Positions 16,238 to 25,539 are shown, numbered from the stretch's first letter. The stretch: 64,000 nucleotides of DNA from JANMEB01 sp041745295 (GCA_041745295.1 JBGTJE010000040.1:1-64000); one strand, 5' to 3'. Notes: generated by a model not told the origin, from the letters alone. Made by a program: numbers and translations.

Positions 16238-17311
16238 CTATTTCGCTATCGCCGACTCGGCCCAACGAACGGCCCGAATTTGGCCGACCGTGGCGCCGAC
16301 ACTGTTATTCACGTCGATCGCGCGACTGGCGCCGACGGCTTTTTCGATTGCGGGCGTCATCGCCCCCAGCCGCTCGATGGCGTACAGCATCACGCACGGC
16401 ATTCCGCGCGGATTGCCGTCCTCGATTTTAACCGCCAGCCCCAGCGATGGCTCGGTAAGGCCCAAGCCATAACAGGCTTCCGCGCCGTTTTTGCCGAGCA
16501 GACGCCCGCCCGCGGCCGCCATCAGCTTGGCGTCAAAACTGTCTCGGCTGCTGATCAGTTCGGGATGGGCTTGCATAGCGTCGCGAATGACGCGAGCAGC
16601 CGCGCGATATTTTTCCGGCGACGTGTCGGGATTGGCCAGCCGCGCGTAGCCCAGTGCCATGTTGTACAGCGGAAGTGCGTAATTCGGCACGCCACAGCCG
16701 TCCGCTCCCCATTGGAGCGGTTTGTCGTAGCTGGTGAATTCGCGAATTGCTAGTTGGATCCGCTGCTGCACCGGATGGTCCACGTTCCAGTAGCCTTCAA
16801 TCGGATCGCCACTCAGTTTGGCGTGCAGCAGCATCCCGCTGTGCTTGCCGGAGCAACCGTTGCTGATCCGGCTGCCTTGGACCGGGCCGCAGAATAATTC
16901 CTCCTCTTGCCCGCCGGCCCGCGCAAGCAGCAGTTTGACCGACTGCACGTGGTAATCGTGCCCTTCGTGCGAAGCGCACATCATCGCGAGTTCTTCGCTG
17001 GCGAGTTCGATGCCCTTTTCCTGAGCCAACATCACGGTGGCCAGGGCTTGCAATGGCTTGAGCGAAGACCGGGGAAAAATCAAATCCTGAGGATTCCCCA
17101 GCGCCAGAATCACCTCCCCGGCGGGAGTCACCACCACCATGCGACCGTAATGGCGGCTTTCGACAACCGAGCCCCGCGTGACTTCGGCTAAGAGGCTGGA
17201 AAGTTCGTGCGGTTTGTCTTGGGCTATTCCCCATTGAACCATCGCGAGAACCGTGCAATAGGCGAGAGGAACCCGGCAAATTCGGCGCTGAATGTTGGCT
17301 GTGTGGATCAT
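16238..17311 (-). CDS. Rhizobial-type (class 3) L-asparaginase
   Basis: The product resembles the Rhizobium etli AnsA family, which hydrolyses L-asparagine to aspartate and ammonia. Family blocks seen: EVTRGSVVESRHYGRMVVV near residue 43, FPRSSLKPLQAL (the Ser-x-x-Lys pair), SNGCSGKHSGML (Cys and Lys of the metal site) and GADGCGVPNYALPL (second Cys). The annotated frame has about 40 residues before the family start, with a weak hydrophobic stretch (LAYCTVLAMVQWGIAQ), so secretion is possible but unproven; an internal ATG at 17242 would remove most of it. It is not in an operon. The C-terminus (SVGATVGQIRA) matches the family end. Confidence 0.85.
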   Translation of the reverse strand: MIHTANIQRRICRVPLAYCTVLAMVQWGIAQDKPHELSSLLAEVTRGSVVESRHYGRMVVVTPAGEVILALGNPQDLIFPRSSLKPLQALATVMLAQEKGIELASEELAMMCASHEGHDYHVQSVKLLLARAGGQEEELFCGPVQGSRISNGCSGKHSGMLLHAKLSGDPIEGYWNVDHPVQQRIQLAIREFTSYDKPLQWGADGCGVPNYALPLYNMALGYARLANPDTSPEKYRAAARVIRDAMQAHPELISSRDSFDAKLMAAAGGRLLGKNGAEACYGLGLTEPSLGLAVKIEDGNPRGMPCVMLYAIERLGAMTPAIEKAVGASRAIDVNNSVGATVGQIRAVRWAESAIAK

Positions 17312-17424
17312 GCGACGCTTCTCATGGGATGGTGATGGACTGAGCGCTTAGAATTGAATGTCGATTGTTGAGAGTTAAGTTTACTCTCAGGCCTCAGGCG
17401 TCAAGTTACTGCGAACTACAAAAC

Positions 17425-17457
17425 CCCCCTCCCTAGCCCTTCCCACGAGGGGGAGGG
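17425..17457. repeat. Family E-like GC-rich repeat, intergenic
   Basis: CCCCTCCCTAGCCCTTCCCA followed by CGAGGGGGAGGG; resembles the units seen inside hrpA and the hutG-like gene. Confidence 0.6.
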
Positions 17458-17507
17458 AAAAGAAAATAGCTCCCAGCGAGCCGCCAACCGTCTTAAAGTC
17501 TCAACTC

Positions 17508-18467
17508 TTACGGCACCCAGGCGACGGCTTTGCGAAAGAGGCGGTAAGACCAAGGTAAACTGAATTGTGTGATCGCCCGCGAGGAATACGAGGCCGTGCC
17601 GAGAATGTCGCGGGCGGCGAGCTGGCCGCTTTCGACGGCGGGGCCGATCCCCTCGGCTAGATCGACCGTGGCCAAGCCCGCCGCATCGCCGACGATAAAG
17701 GCGCGCTCGTTATAAACTTGTTTTTGGCGGCTGCCGATATAGTACGAGTATCCTTTAGGAGCTGGCGGATCGGCATCGATGCACCCGGCATGCTTCAACA
17801 TAACGATGAACTTGTTCCACAGCGATTCTTTGTCCCATTCTTCGTTGTGCGAGCGAAGTCCGCCGAACCCGACGTTCACGGCGTTGGCTTTGGGGACGTA
17901 CCAAGCGTAGCCAAACGACCCCGCGTAGGGGAACCACAAAATGCATTCGGGACTCTTGGGACTCGTTTCGTATTCGATTTCTTGGGCCACGACGAGTTCG
18001 CCCACGTCCGGCTGAAAGAACGCCTTCTTGACCGGACAGTTCGTTCCCCCGGCACCGATCAGATAGCGGCAGCGAAACCGCTTGTCGATGACAAAATGTC
18101 CGTTCTGTCGTTCGATATTTCGGACCGTGTGCTCCGCGACTTCAACGCCGCTGCGCTGCAGTAACCAAGCATCAAATTCGATGCGGCGAATCGAGTATTG
18201 ATCCGACGGTACCAGCTTGGAATAATTGTGCCGGCGGCCAAAAAAGAACCGGATCCGGTCGAGCTTGACGATCCCGTGCGGATATTTTGCGGGGTCAATG
18301 GCCAGATCGGTGATTACTTTTTGCGTGATCCACCCCGCGCAGAGTTTGAGCCGGGGCATTGGTTTGCGGTCGATCACGAGGCACTTTTGGCCGGCCAGAA
18401 GCAGTTCGCGCGCTGCGGAACTTCCTGCGGGTCCGCCACCGACGATGATCGAGTCGACTTCAATCAA
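17508..18467 (-). CDS. Geranylgeranyl-reductase-like FAD-dependent oxidoreductase
   Basis: The start is TTG at 18467, overlapping the stop of the upstream methyltransferase. The 319-residue product has the dinucleotide-binding IIVGGGPAGSSAARELL at its N-terminus, RLKLCAGWITQKV (a block of geranylgeranyl-reductase-like flavoproteins), and FIVGDAAGLATVDLAEGIGP (second FAD motif). The family reduces isolated double bonds in lipids and prenyl chains. With a cyclopropane-synthase-like methyltransferase directly upstream and translationally coupled, a lipid substrate is likely. The FAD site looks complete. The membrane-lipid product is an inference. Confidence 0.8.
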   Translation of the reverse strand: MIEVDSIIVGGGPAGSSAARELLLAGQKCLVIDRKPMPRLKLCAGWITQKVITDLAIDPAKYPHGIVKLDRIRFFFGRRHNYSKLVPSDQYSIRRIEFDAWLLQRSGVEVAEHTVRNIERQNGHFVIDKRFRCRYLIGAGGTNCPVKKAFFQPDVGELVVAQEIEYETSPKSPECILWFPYAGSFGYAWYVPKANAVNVGFGGLRSHNEEWDKESLWNKFIVMLKHAGCIDADPPAPKGYSYYIGSRQKQVYNERAFIVGDAAGLATVDLAEGIGPAVESGQLAARDILGTASYSSRAITQFSLPWSYRLFRKAVAWVP

Positions 18468-19849
18468 TGGTCACCCGACGTTGGAAATGTGGCGGGGCGA
18501 TCCGCGTGCAATTTGGGCGACGACGCATTAGCGTCTTGATACAAATAATCGCGAGTCATCGCGACGTCGTTGTCGGCCGCGCGGTTAAAGACGACTTGGA
18601 ACAATTGATAGCTTCCGGTAGCGAACGCGGACAGACTGCCGGCGAGATAGAACCGCCACATGCGCACAAATTTGTCGTCGAACATCGCGCGGACTTGGGG
18701 TTCGTGCCGCTGAAAGCGACTAAGCCAATGCCACAATGTTTGCGCGTAGTGCAGGCGTAGATTTTCCACATCCAATATCGAGAACCCGTTGGGCTCGAAG
18801 ATCCGCATCATTTCGGACAATGCCGGGGGATATCCCCCCGGGAAAATGCGCCGTTCGATCCAGGGGCCGGCCGGAGCAGCTTCGTTTTGGCCGATCGTAT
18901 GGATCAAGCCTCGCCCGCCGGGTTTGAGGGCTCGGTCGATGACTTGTCCAAGAAGGCGATAATGGCGGCGGCCGACATGTTCGAGCATGCCAATCGAGGC
19001 GAACACATCGCAGGGACCACGAATCGTCCGCCAGTCGGCTTCGACAAATTCAACGCGATCCGAAAGGCCTTCTTCTTGGGCTCGCTGGCGGGCAAACACG
19101 ATTTGTTCGTGCGAAATGTTGTAGGCCCGCACCCGCACGCCGTAATACCGAGCCATGTGGAGTGCCAACCCGCCCCAGCCGCAGCCGGCTTCGATGACGA
19201 ACATATTCGGCTTGAGGCGAAGTTTCTTACAAACGTGGTCGAACTTCGCAAACTGCGCCTCTTCCAGTGTCGCGTCCGGCCGAGGAAAATACGCGCAGGT
19301 ATACGCCATCCGTTGGTCGAGCCAGAGCGCGTAGAAATCGTTGCCGATGTCATAGTGGTGATGGATGTTTTCCTTGGCCGCACGGAGCGTCGTGCGGCGC
19401 GGCCAGCGCAATCGACCAATCAACCGCATCAACAGCGTCGATCGATGACCGGCCCGCTGCATCGAGCGGAAGATTTCGTTGGTCATTTCCTCAATCGGAC
19501 CCTCGATGGTCAGACGACCGGCGCTATACATCTCGGGGAACTGAAACATCGGGTCGGTGATCACCCGCCATAATGCTCCACTGTCGATGAAACGAATTCG
19601 CCCGACGATCGGCGCCGTCGAATGCTCGGGATGAATGATTTCGCCGTTGGGCAACTCGATCAACAGAGACGGATGTCCCACCCGCGTCAAAACGTGTTCG
19701 AACAAGCGCCGTTGCAATGACTCGCCGCGGCGTCCCTGGGGACGCGAACGGCGCGGAGGGTCGTTCGGCTTGTGGACTGGGCCAATCGGGTCCTGATCGA
19801 TCTCCGGCTCTTCAAATTTTGTCGCTGGTTGGTTCACGGTATTTTCCAT
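18464..19849 (-). CDS. Cyclopropane-fatty-acyl-phospholipid-synthase family methyltransferase
   Basis: The 461-residue protein from ATG 19849 shows an N-terminal lipid-binding part and a SAM methyltransferase domain: HHYDIGNDFYALWLD, MAYTCAYF, EAGCGWGGLALHMARYYGV (motif I), VEFVEADWRTI, GMLEHVGRRHYR, and FIFPGGYPP-like IERRIFPGGYPPA. These are hallmarks of CFA synthases, which transfer a methylene or methyl group onto unsaturated acyl chains of membrane lipids. It overlaps the next gene by four bases. A methyltransferase plus reductase pair would be able to make a methyl-branched rather than cyclopropane chain; that is inference. Upstream 300 bases (19850-20150) are a divergent intergenic region. 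Confidence 0.88.
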   Translation of the reverse strand: MENTVNQPATKFEEPEIDQDPIGPVHKPNDPPRRSRPQGRRGESLQRRLFEHVLTRVGHPSLLIELPNGEIIHPEHSTAPIVGRIRFIDSGALWRVITDPMFQFPEMYSAGRLTIEGPIEEMTNEIFRSMQRAGHRSTLLMRLIGRLRWPRRTTLRAAKENIHHHYDIGNDFYALWLDQRMAYTCAYFPRPDATLEEAQFAKFDHVCKKLRLKPNMFVIEAGCGWGGLALHMARYYGVRVRAYNISHEQIVFARQRAQEEGLSDRVEFVEADWRTIRGPCDVFASIGMLEHVGRRHYRLLGQVIDRALKPGGRGLIHTIGQNEAAPAGPWIERRIFPGGYPPALSEMMRIFEPNGFSILDVENLRLHYAQTLWHWLSRFQRHEPQVRAMFDDKFVRMWRFYLAGSLSAFATGSYQLFQVVFNRAADNDVAMTRDYLYQDANASSPKLHADRPATFPTSGDH

Positions 19850-20150
19850 TATCCAAGTCAACGGATGGTGCAATTATGGCCGATGATACACATTTAACCA
19901 ATAATCTTAGTCAACGAAAACTGCCGATCCACGACGCCGGGCTGACATTTTTGATTTGCTCTGGCGCGGGCGCAATCTGGCAATGTCGAATTTCGCTCCG
20001 CAAAAGCACGTCCTTTCGAGGAGCGACGGGCGACGCGCAAAACCAACGAACACATGACAGGCAAACTGCGCAAGTTGTTCATGCGAGGACCTTGCTCTAA
20101 GATTTCGCAGGGCCTCCTCTATCAAACTAAATACCAGGACTGGTCTTTCC

Positions 20151-22571
20151 GTGTTCCGAACGAAGTGGTTTAAGATCGGCTTGGCCGTGACTCTTTTGGC
20201 GATTGTCATTTCGGTCGTCATCCGGCAGTACAAACTCAACCGTGCTCCCCCGGCGACTGTCGGATCCAAGTCGCCTGAGAATGAGCCGAACCCACGGCTT
20301 CCCGCGTACATCCTCCCTCCCGTTGCCTTGCCCGGTCGATTCCCCGAAGCGGATCTGACCTCGGGAGAATTCAACCCAAACAAAACTGTCGATTACAACC
20401 CCGACAACCGAATCAAGCCGGGACATTGGGCAACGGTCATGACCACGATGGTGTCTACCGAAGCCGACGCTCAAGCTCGACTCTTAGCCCGAATGACCAA
20501 AGCCACCGGGGAGACGTTGCCCGTTATTGGGACCGAGCGTTGGCTCAATTCGATTCGACCGGTATCCCTGCCCAAGGGCCAATGGAAACAAGTCGAGACG
20601 ACGACGTATGTCAGTCCTCGAACCGATATTCGAAACGCCTCCTCGGCTGCCACATTCCGTTTTGATTTGATGTTTGGCAGTTCGAACTACTCCGTCGAAT
20701 CGGTTGTGCAGCCGACAATTGTGTTGCAGCCGTTTCAGTATGTGATTACTGTTTTCGACCTGCGATCGAGCCGATTCGGTTTTATAGATCAATTGGATTG
20801 CGTTCAAGGATTCGATCCGTTGTTCTGGCGTAAATTGTCGCCAGACCCGTTGTCGGAAGGGTTTTTTCATTGGACGGGTTCCCAACCGGATGATCCCGCT
20901 CCTTGGCCGCGATCTGCATTGACGGCCACGAGTGTGGCGCATGCGATTTGGTCCGACTTCGATCCCAACGCGTTGGACCAAGCACAGCGGGACGCATTGA
21001 TCGATTGGTTGCATTGGGGCGGGAGTCTGATTATCAGCGGCCCCGTGGGGCTGGAGCGGTTGACGGGAAGTTTTTTGGAGCCGTATTTGCCGGCGAAGAT
21101 CGAACGCCGAGCCATGCTGACTCCCGAGGAGTTGGCCCGATTTTTTAAGCCCTGGTCGATGATCGTACCGGAATTAGTTCCTCTGCCCGGATGTTATTTA
21201 GAGCCGCAAGGCGGCGGGCAATTGTTCGACGATACGAAATTGATGTGCGAGCGGGCGATTGGCCGGGGACGAATTGTGGCTGTCGGTTTTCCTTTAGATA
21301 CGGAATCATTTTTTCGTTGGCCTTGTTATTCCAATTTTTTCAATGCCGTGGTCCTGCGCAAGCCTGGCCGCGATGTCGTTGATCGGGATTTCGGAAATGG
21401 TAGGATTATACCGCAACCTTCGCATAACCTTCGAGCTCAAAGCCGCCTGCGCTTTCTCAGTCGAGACGATGTTGCTTCCCAGGAATCGCTCGGCAACGCC
21501 GCGTGGAACGATCGCAGTGCGGTTCCGTCTGCCGCGGCCCAAATTCTGCGACAAAAATCCTCGTTCAAGCCACCCAGTTCACAATTTGCGCTCGTGGTCC
21601 TGGGCGCTTATTTGGTGCTGCTGATTCCGCTCAACTGGTTGGTGTTTCGTTGGGTCGGGCGATTGGAATGGGCCTGGGTCGCAGCTCCGGTGATTTCCGT
21701 CATCGGCGCGATCGCCGTGACGACTCTGGCGGCACTCGATGTAGGGTTCGCCCGCGCGCTCGATACGATTGCCGTCCTAGAGCTGCAGGGAGGTTACGAA
21801 CGCGGCCATTTGGCGGAGTACTCCGCTTTGTATTCGTCGCTCTCAACGAATTTTCATTTCGAGTACGAACAGAACAATGCGCTTTTCTTGCCGATGCAGT
21901 CGAATCCGGAAGACCCTTCGCCGCAAGTCGCACCGATCCCGGCGACCCGATCGCTACTCCCCGTGAACTGCTCGCGGGGCCTCAACACACAGATCGATGA
22001 TTTTTTGGTTCGGTCCAATACCACCGGCTACATCCGCGCTGAACGGATGGTTGCCGTCGGGGGTCCGATTGCGCTTGACGCAGATCCAACTTCGCAAAAA
22101 CTGTGGATCGACAACCAAAGCCAGCTTGTACTGCGCGACGCCCTGGTCGTTCGGGCGGTCCGCACGGGATTTGAAGTCGCTCGAATCGAGCAGTTGGAGC
22201 CAAAAACGCGCTCGGCCGCACTGCGGTTTTCGCCGCTCGATTTCGGCAGCGACATCCGCTTGGGTGCGGTGCGATTGCTGTCCACGCCCAATCGCCACGC
22301 CGGCGAGAACGATCTCGCGGAGCTTCTCGCCGCGGCGATGGCCCCGCACGATCTTTCGGCGGGCGAGTATCGCCTGATCGCCCGCTGCGATGCCGACATT
22401 TCGCCGATGCTCTGCCAACCCGCGCCGACGCGTGGGAACAAGACGACGATTGTCTCGGTCCGTTTGCGCTCGGTGTTGCCGCCGATCCAAAGTGACAGCA
22501 ATCGGCTCTGGGCGTATTACGACCCGACCTACGCGGAGTCATTCTTGGAGTACGACGAAACGGACCAATGA
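20151..22571 (+). CDS. Large membrane-anchored protein partnered with ABC ATPase
   Basis: The start is GTG with a weak AGGA upstream. The 806-residue product has an N-terminal membrane anchor (IGLAVTLLAIVISVVI), a long periplasmic part (about 30-470) with a Rossmann-like region (LIDWLHWGGSLIISGPVG, RIVAVGFPLDTESFF), two or three membrane segments near 480-530 (FALVVLGAYLVLLIPLNWL, WVAAPVISVIGAIAVTTLAA), and a C-terminal beta-rich domain. The anchor plus glutamine-amidotransferase-like fold plus C-terminal helices resembles auxiliary proteins of planctomycete ABC-2 exporters. Its stop overlaps the ABC ATPase start (ATGA), so they are likely one complex. I cannot name the substrate. Confidence 0.65.
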   Translation: MFRTKWFKIGLAVTLLAIVISVVIRQYKLNRAPPATVGSKSPENEPNPRLPAYILPPVALPGRFPEADLTSGEFNPNKTVDYNPDNRIKPGHWATVMTTMVSTEADAQARLLARMTKATGETLPVIGTERWLNSIRPVSLPKGQWKQVETTTYVSPRTDIRNASSAATFRFDLMFGSSNYSVESVVQPTIVLQPFQYVITVFDLRSSRFGFIDQLDCVQGFDPLFWRKLSPDPLSEGFFHWTGSQPDDPAPWPRSALTATSVAHAIWSDFDPNALDQAQRDALIDWLHWGGSLIISGPVGLERLTGSFLEPYLPAKIERRAMLTPEELARFFKPWSMIVPELVPLPGCYLEPQGGGQLFDDTKLMCERAIGRGRIVAVGFPLDTESFFRWPCYSNFFNAVVLRKPGRDVVDRDFGNGRIIPQPSHNLRAQSRLRFLSRDDVASQESLGNAAWNDRSAVPSAAAQILRQKSSFKPPSSQFALVVLGAYLVLLIPLNWLVFRWVGRLEWAWVAAPVISVIGAIAVTTLAALDVGFARALDTIAVLELQGGYERGHLAEYSALYSSLSTNFHFEYEQNNALFLPMQSNPEDPSPQVAPIPATRSLLPVNCSRGLNTQIDDFLVRSNTTGYIRAERMVAVGGPIALDADPTSQKLWIDNQSQLVLRDALVVRAVRTGFEVARIEQLEPKTRSAALRFSPLDFGSDIRLGAVRLLSTPNRHAGENDLAELLAAAMAPHDLSAGEYRLIARCDADISPMLCQPAPTRGNKTTIVSVRLRSVLPPIQSDSNRLWAYYDPTYAESFLEYDETDQ

Positions 22572-23500
22572 GCATCATCGAACTCAACCATTTCGGTAAA
22601 GACTACGGCGATTTTACCGCCGTCGAAACGCTGGATTTACACATCGCTCAAGGCGAATTGTTTGGCTTTATCGGACCCAACGGGGCGGGCAAGAGTACAT
22701 CGATTCGGTTTTTGGCGACACTGCTGCGGCCCACGCGCGGCGACGGAATGGTCAACGGGTTCAGCGTGACTCGCCAGCCGCTCGATGTGCGGCGGAGCAT
22801 CGGGTACATGCCCGACGCCTTTGGCGTTTATGACGGGATGAAAGTCTGGGAGTTTTTGGATTTCTTCGCGGTGGCTTATCAAATTGGCAAATCCCAGCGC
22901 AAGCAAGTCATCGGCGATGTGCTCGAGCTGCTGGATTTGACGCACAAGCGCGACGCGTACGTCAACGGATTGTCGCGCGGCATGAAGCAGCGGCTGTGTT
23001 TGGCCAAGACTTTGGTACACGAACCGCCGGTGCTGATCTTGGACGAGCCCACAAGCGGGCTGGACCCGCGCGCCCGCATCGAGGTTAAAGCCCTGCTCAA
23101 GGAACTGAAGCAGATGGGCAAGACCATTCTCATTTCCAGCCACGTCTTGTCCGAGCTGGCCGATTGCTGCACGTCGATCGGGATCATCGAACGCGGCAAA
23201 TTGCTGATGCAAGGACCCATCGGCGAAGTTTATCGCCACATTCGGCAGCACCCGGTGATTCAAATCCGGGTCGCCGCGGGAGCTGAGCAGGCGTTGAGCA
23301 TCGTGCGGAGTCAGCTCAATATTCGCGATGCCTGGCTGGATGGAACGTCGATTACCGTCGCGTTCCAGTCCGTCGACGACGATCCGGGCGTGTTGTTGCG
23401 GAAACTCATCGAGGCCGGAATCAATGTCCGCAGCTACAGCGAAAAGGAACCGACTCTGGAAGACGTCTTCATGACGGTCACCCAAGGTTTGGTGGCCTAA
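22568..23500 (+). CDS. ABC transporter ATP-binding protein (ABC-2/GldA-like)
   Basis: The 310-residue product has Walker A GPNGAGKST (about 37-45), signature LSRGMKQRL, Walker B VLILDEPTSGLDP, and the H-loop ISSHVLSELAD. C-terminal 90 residues match those of CcmA/GldA-type ATPases that drive ABC-2 exporters. It hydrolyses ATP for a membrane permease. No ABC-2 permease lies next to it: upstream is the large anchored protein, and downstream the sequence goes within 60 bases into a REP palindrome and a convergent REP transposase. The permease is therefore elsewhere, or the 806-residue partner serves in part. Confidence 0.93.
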   Translation: MSIIELNHFGKDYGDFTAVETLDLHIAQGELFGFIGPNGAGKSTSIRFLATLLRPTRGDGMVNGFSVTRQPLDVRRSIGYMPDAFGVYDGMKVWEFLDFFAVAYQIGKSQRKQVIGDVLELLDLTHKRDAYVNGLSRGMKQRLCLAKTLVHEPPVLILDEPTSGLDPRARIEVKALLKELKQMGKTILISSHVLSELADCCTSIGIIERGKLLMQGPIGEVYRHIRQHPVIQIRVAAGAEQALSIVRSQLNIRDAWLDGTSITVAFQSVDDDPGVLLRKLIEAGINVRSYSEKEPTLEDVFMTVTQGLVA

Positions 23501-23556
23501 GCTCCACTGCGGGCGGCAGAATCGTAACAACTTCTCTCGCACCAAATGCCAATCTT

Positions 23557-23579
23557 GTGTGCCACTGGCTCTGCCAGTG
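23557..23579. repeat. REP family A palindrome
   Basis: GTGTGCCACTGGCTCTGCCAGTG; downstream boundary of the REP transposase at 23612-24217, oriented opposite to the copies on its other side. Confidence 0.9.
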
Positions 23580-23611
23580 CCGAATCATCGGTGATTCCAA
23601 AAACACAATTC

Positions 23612-24217
23612 TTATCGCACTTGGCCCCGGTCCAAGGCTCCTGGCGGTAGGCCATGAACGTGCGGAAGGCCGTCAAACTGTTGCTTCGGCGGCTCTAGCA
23701 AATAGTATCGAGCACTCGACCATTTCCAATCTATTGCCTTTGAGCAGAGTTTGCGTTCCACAGGGTTGTCATGGAAATAATTGACGGATCCTTCGAGGGC
23801 CTCAGGGGTGTAGAGATTGCGATCGTAGCCCGGACCCTCCTGCCAGTAACGGAAGCAACACTTTCCTGGACGTTCGGTGATCGTCAATCGTTGCAAAAGG
23901 TCGTTTTTGGTTTCAACGAGTATCTGTTTGATTTCCTTCGAGAACGGTTGCTTCAACCGAGCCAGGAAATGACCGATTTCGGGTTTAGTCAATGTCGGAA
24001 AAACCAGCAGATGAACGTGTTCCGGCATGTACGCAAACGCGACGAGTTTGAACGAATGCTCCTCGCATGCCTCATTGACGAATCGAGACAACCGCCGTCG
24101 CCAATCGTCGTTCACTAACAGCGGCATTCGGCCGTAACACGAAAACGTTAACTCGTGAAAATCCCCCGGCTCGTGATAATGCTTTACCTGTTTTTTACGC
24201 TCGTTTTGTTCAGTCAT
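23612..24217 (-). CDS. REP-associated tyrosine transposase (RAYT, family A)
   Basis: The 201-residue product is a Y1-transposase-like RAYT. It shows the N-terminal HELTFSCYGRMPLL, the HUH metal site in PEHVHLLVFP (His67, His69), and the nucleophile-bearing VNYFHDNPVERKL (Tyr147) followed by DWKWSSARYYL. RAYTs nick and join at REP palindromes and are thought to spread them. It is bracketed on one side by a family A palindrome (23557) and on the other by two inverted copies (24271, 24343). All catalytic residues appear intact. The C-terminal 30 residues (PKQQFDGLPHVHGLPPG) are typical for the planctomycete group. Confidence 0.9.
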   Translation of the reverse strand: MTEQNERKKQVKHYHEPGDFHELTFSCYGRMPLLVNDDWRRRLSRFVNEACEEHSFKLVAFAYMPEHVHLLVFPTLTKPEIGHFLARLKQPFSKEIKQILVETKNDLLQRLTITERPGKCCFRYWQEGPGYDRNLYTPEALEGSVNYFHDNPVERKLCSKAIDWKWSSARYYLLEPPKQQFDGLPHVHGLPPGALDRGQVR

Positions 24218-24270
24218 TCTGCTGATTGTAGCAACCCCAGATCACCATTTTGCATTTCTGCAGGCTTCGG

Positions 24271-24365
24271 CACTGGCAGAGCCAGTGGCACACAAGATTG
24301 ATATTCATCGCCGCGGAGATGTTCGCTGTGGCGCTGCTTCAGCACTGGCAGAGCCAGTGGCACAC
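24271..24365. repeat. Two REP family A palindromes in direct order
   Basis: CACTGGCAGAGCCAGTGGCACAC-type copies at 24271-24293 and 24343-24365, both in the orientation opposite to the copy at 23557. Confidence 0.9.
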
Positions 24366-24404
24366 AAGACCAACTCAATCGACACCGGAACCGAGCTCGC
24401 CTGC

Positions 24405-25421
24405 TTAATACGAATCTGGATCGATGACCTCGCGGCCGTTGATGGTCCCTAGCGCCCGCCATAAATTGATATCGATTTCCCCGCGAATCGGTTTCGTCGC
24501 ACCATCGAGGAAACTAGCGCAAACCAAATTGCCCGGATGGTAACTGCGGGCAGTAATGGCAGCGTACGTTGGCTGGGTCGCGCTGCGGCCTTCCTGCGTG
24601 GAATTGTAATCGATGTCGTAGAGTTGGCCGCCATAGTTGTAGGCCACTTTCGTATTGGGAGCGAAAACGGTTGTCACCCCCGAGTGATGGACGCGGCCAT
24701 CCGGCCATTCGGTGTGCCCCGTGTTGTCGTTTAGACTTGGGCCGAGCTTGCGCTGTCCGGCCATACTGTCGAACGCATTCGGATTGTTCGGAGGCACTGG
24801 ACCTGGATCGGCCGTGTTGCGAATGTAGCTCGTGAACGTTTTGACTTCCGCTGCGCACAACGTGTTGCTAAATCCGTCCGGAACGACGTTGACGCGACTG
24901 TTAACAAAGAACGGCCCGTCCGGTTCCGTTTGGCTGGTCGGATCGTACACCAACCACGAACCCATGTTGAAGCCGTAGTTTTGCGGATATACGTAAGGGA
25001 CACCGGCGTTGGTGCGGACGGAATCATTGACTTCGCTAGGACACAAGTAAAGGCCGATTCGCGTTTGCGGCACGCCGGTGACGAGCTGTGCATCCCAGGC
25101 GATTTGCAAATTGACTTTGTCGTACGCGTTGCCCCCTTCGATGTAGGGCAGCAGCCGGCCGTGAATCGACCAGGAACCGTTGTTTCCGGCCAACACCGTC
25201 CCGGGCGTGATTTTAAAACTCGAGGGATAATGTTCGAATGTCACTAAGTAGTTATGCGCGGCCAGCGACATTTGTCGCAAATTGTTGAGGCAACTCGTGC
25301 GGCGGGCTGCCTCGCGAACGCTTTGCACGGCGGGAAAGAGCAAGGCCATCAGGATGCCAACGATGGCGATCACGACTAACAATTCAATGAGTGTAAAACC
25401 ACGATGCGAATGCCTGTTCAT
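24405..25421 (-). CDS. DUF1559 prepilin-like secreted protein
   Basis: The 338-residue product begins with a type IV prepilin-like leader: short basic N-terminus then GFTLIELLVVIAIVGILMAL, with Glu at position 5 of the processed form, followed by FPAVQSVREAARR and SCLNNLRQMSLAAHNY, the DUF1559 core. Near the C-terminus a histidine followed ten residues later by Asp-Gly (HPGNLVCASFLDG) corresponds to the H-Xn-DG motif of the family. These proteins are highly multiplied in planctomycetes and are exported to the cell envelope; function is unknown. It is monocistronic and flanked by family A REPs on both sides. Confidence 0.95.
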   Translation of the reverse strand: MNRHSHRGFTLIELLVVIAIVGILMALLFPAVQSVREAARRTSCLNNLRQMSLAAHNYLVTFEHYPSSFKITPGTVLAGNNGSWSIHGRLLPYIEGGNAYDKVNLQIAWDAQLVTGVPQTRIGLYLCPSEVNDSVRTNAGVPYVYPQNYGFNMGSWLVYDPTSQTEPDGPFFVNSRVNVVPDGFSNTLCAAEVKTFTSYIRNTADPGPVPPNNPNAFDSMAGQRKLGPSLNDNTGHTEWPDGRVHHSGVTTVFAPNTKVAYNYGGQLYDIDYNSTQEGRSATQPTYAAITARSYHPGNLVCASFLDGATKPIRGEIDINLWRALGTINGREVIDPDSY

Positions 25422-25466
25422 TTAATGCGTGCCCTTGTGCCTTGTTATTGATCCATTTTCCGCTTT

Positions 25467-25539
25467 TGTGCCACTGGCTTTGCCAGTGTTCGGTGAGTGG
25501 CCGTCTCGGCGAGTCGCACTGGCGGAGCCAGTGGCACAC
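25467..25539. repeat. Inverted pair of REP family A palindromes
   Basis: TGTGCCACTGGCTTTGCCAGTG (25467-25488) faces CACTGGCGGAGCCAGTGGCACAC (25517-25539), forming a BIME-like unit upstream of the DUF1559 gene. Confidence 0.85.

Noticed and set aside
22637..23545. Minus-strand 302-codon frame opposite the ABC ATPase
   Set aside because: Antisense shadow; the ATPase frame has every expected motif.
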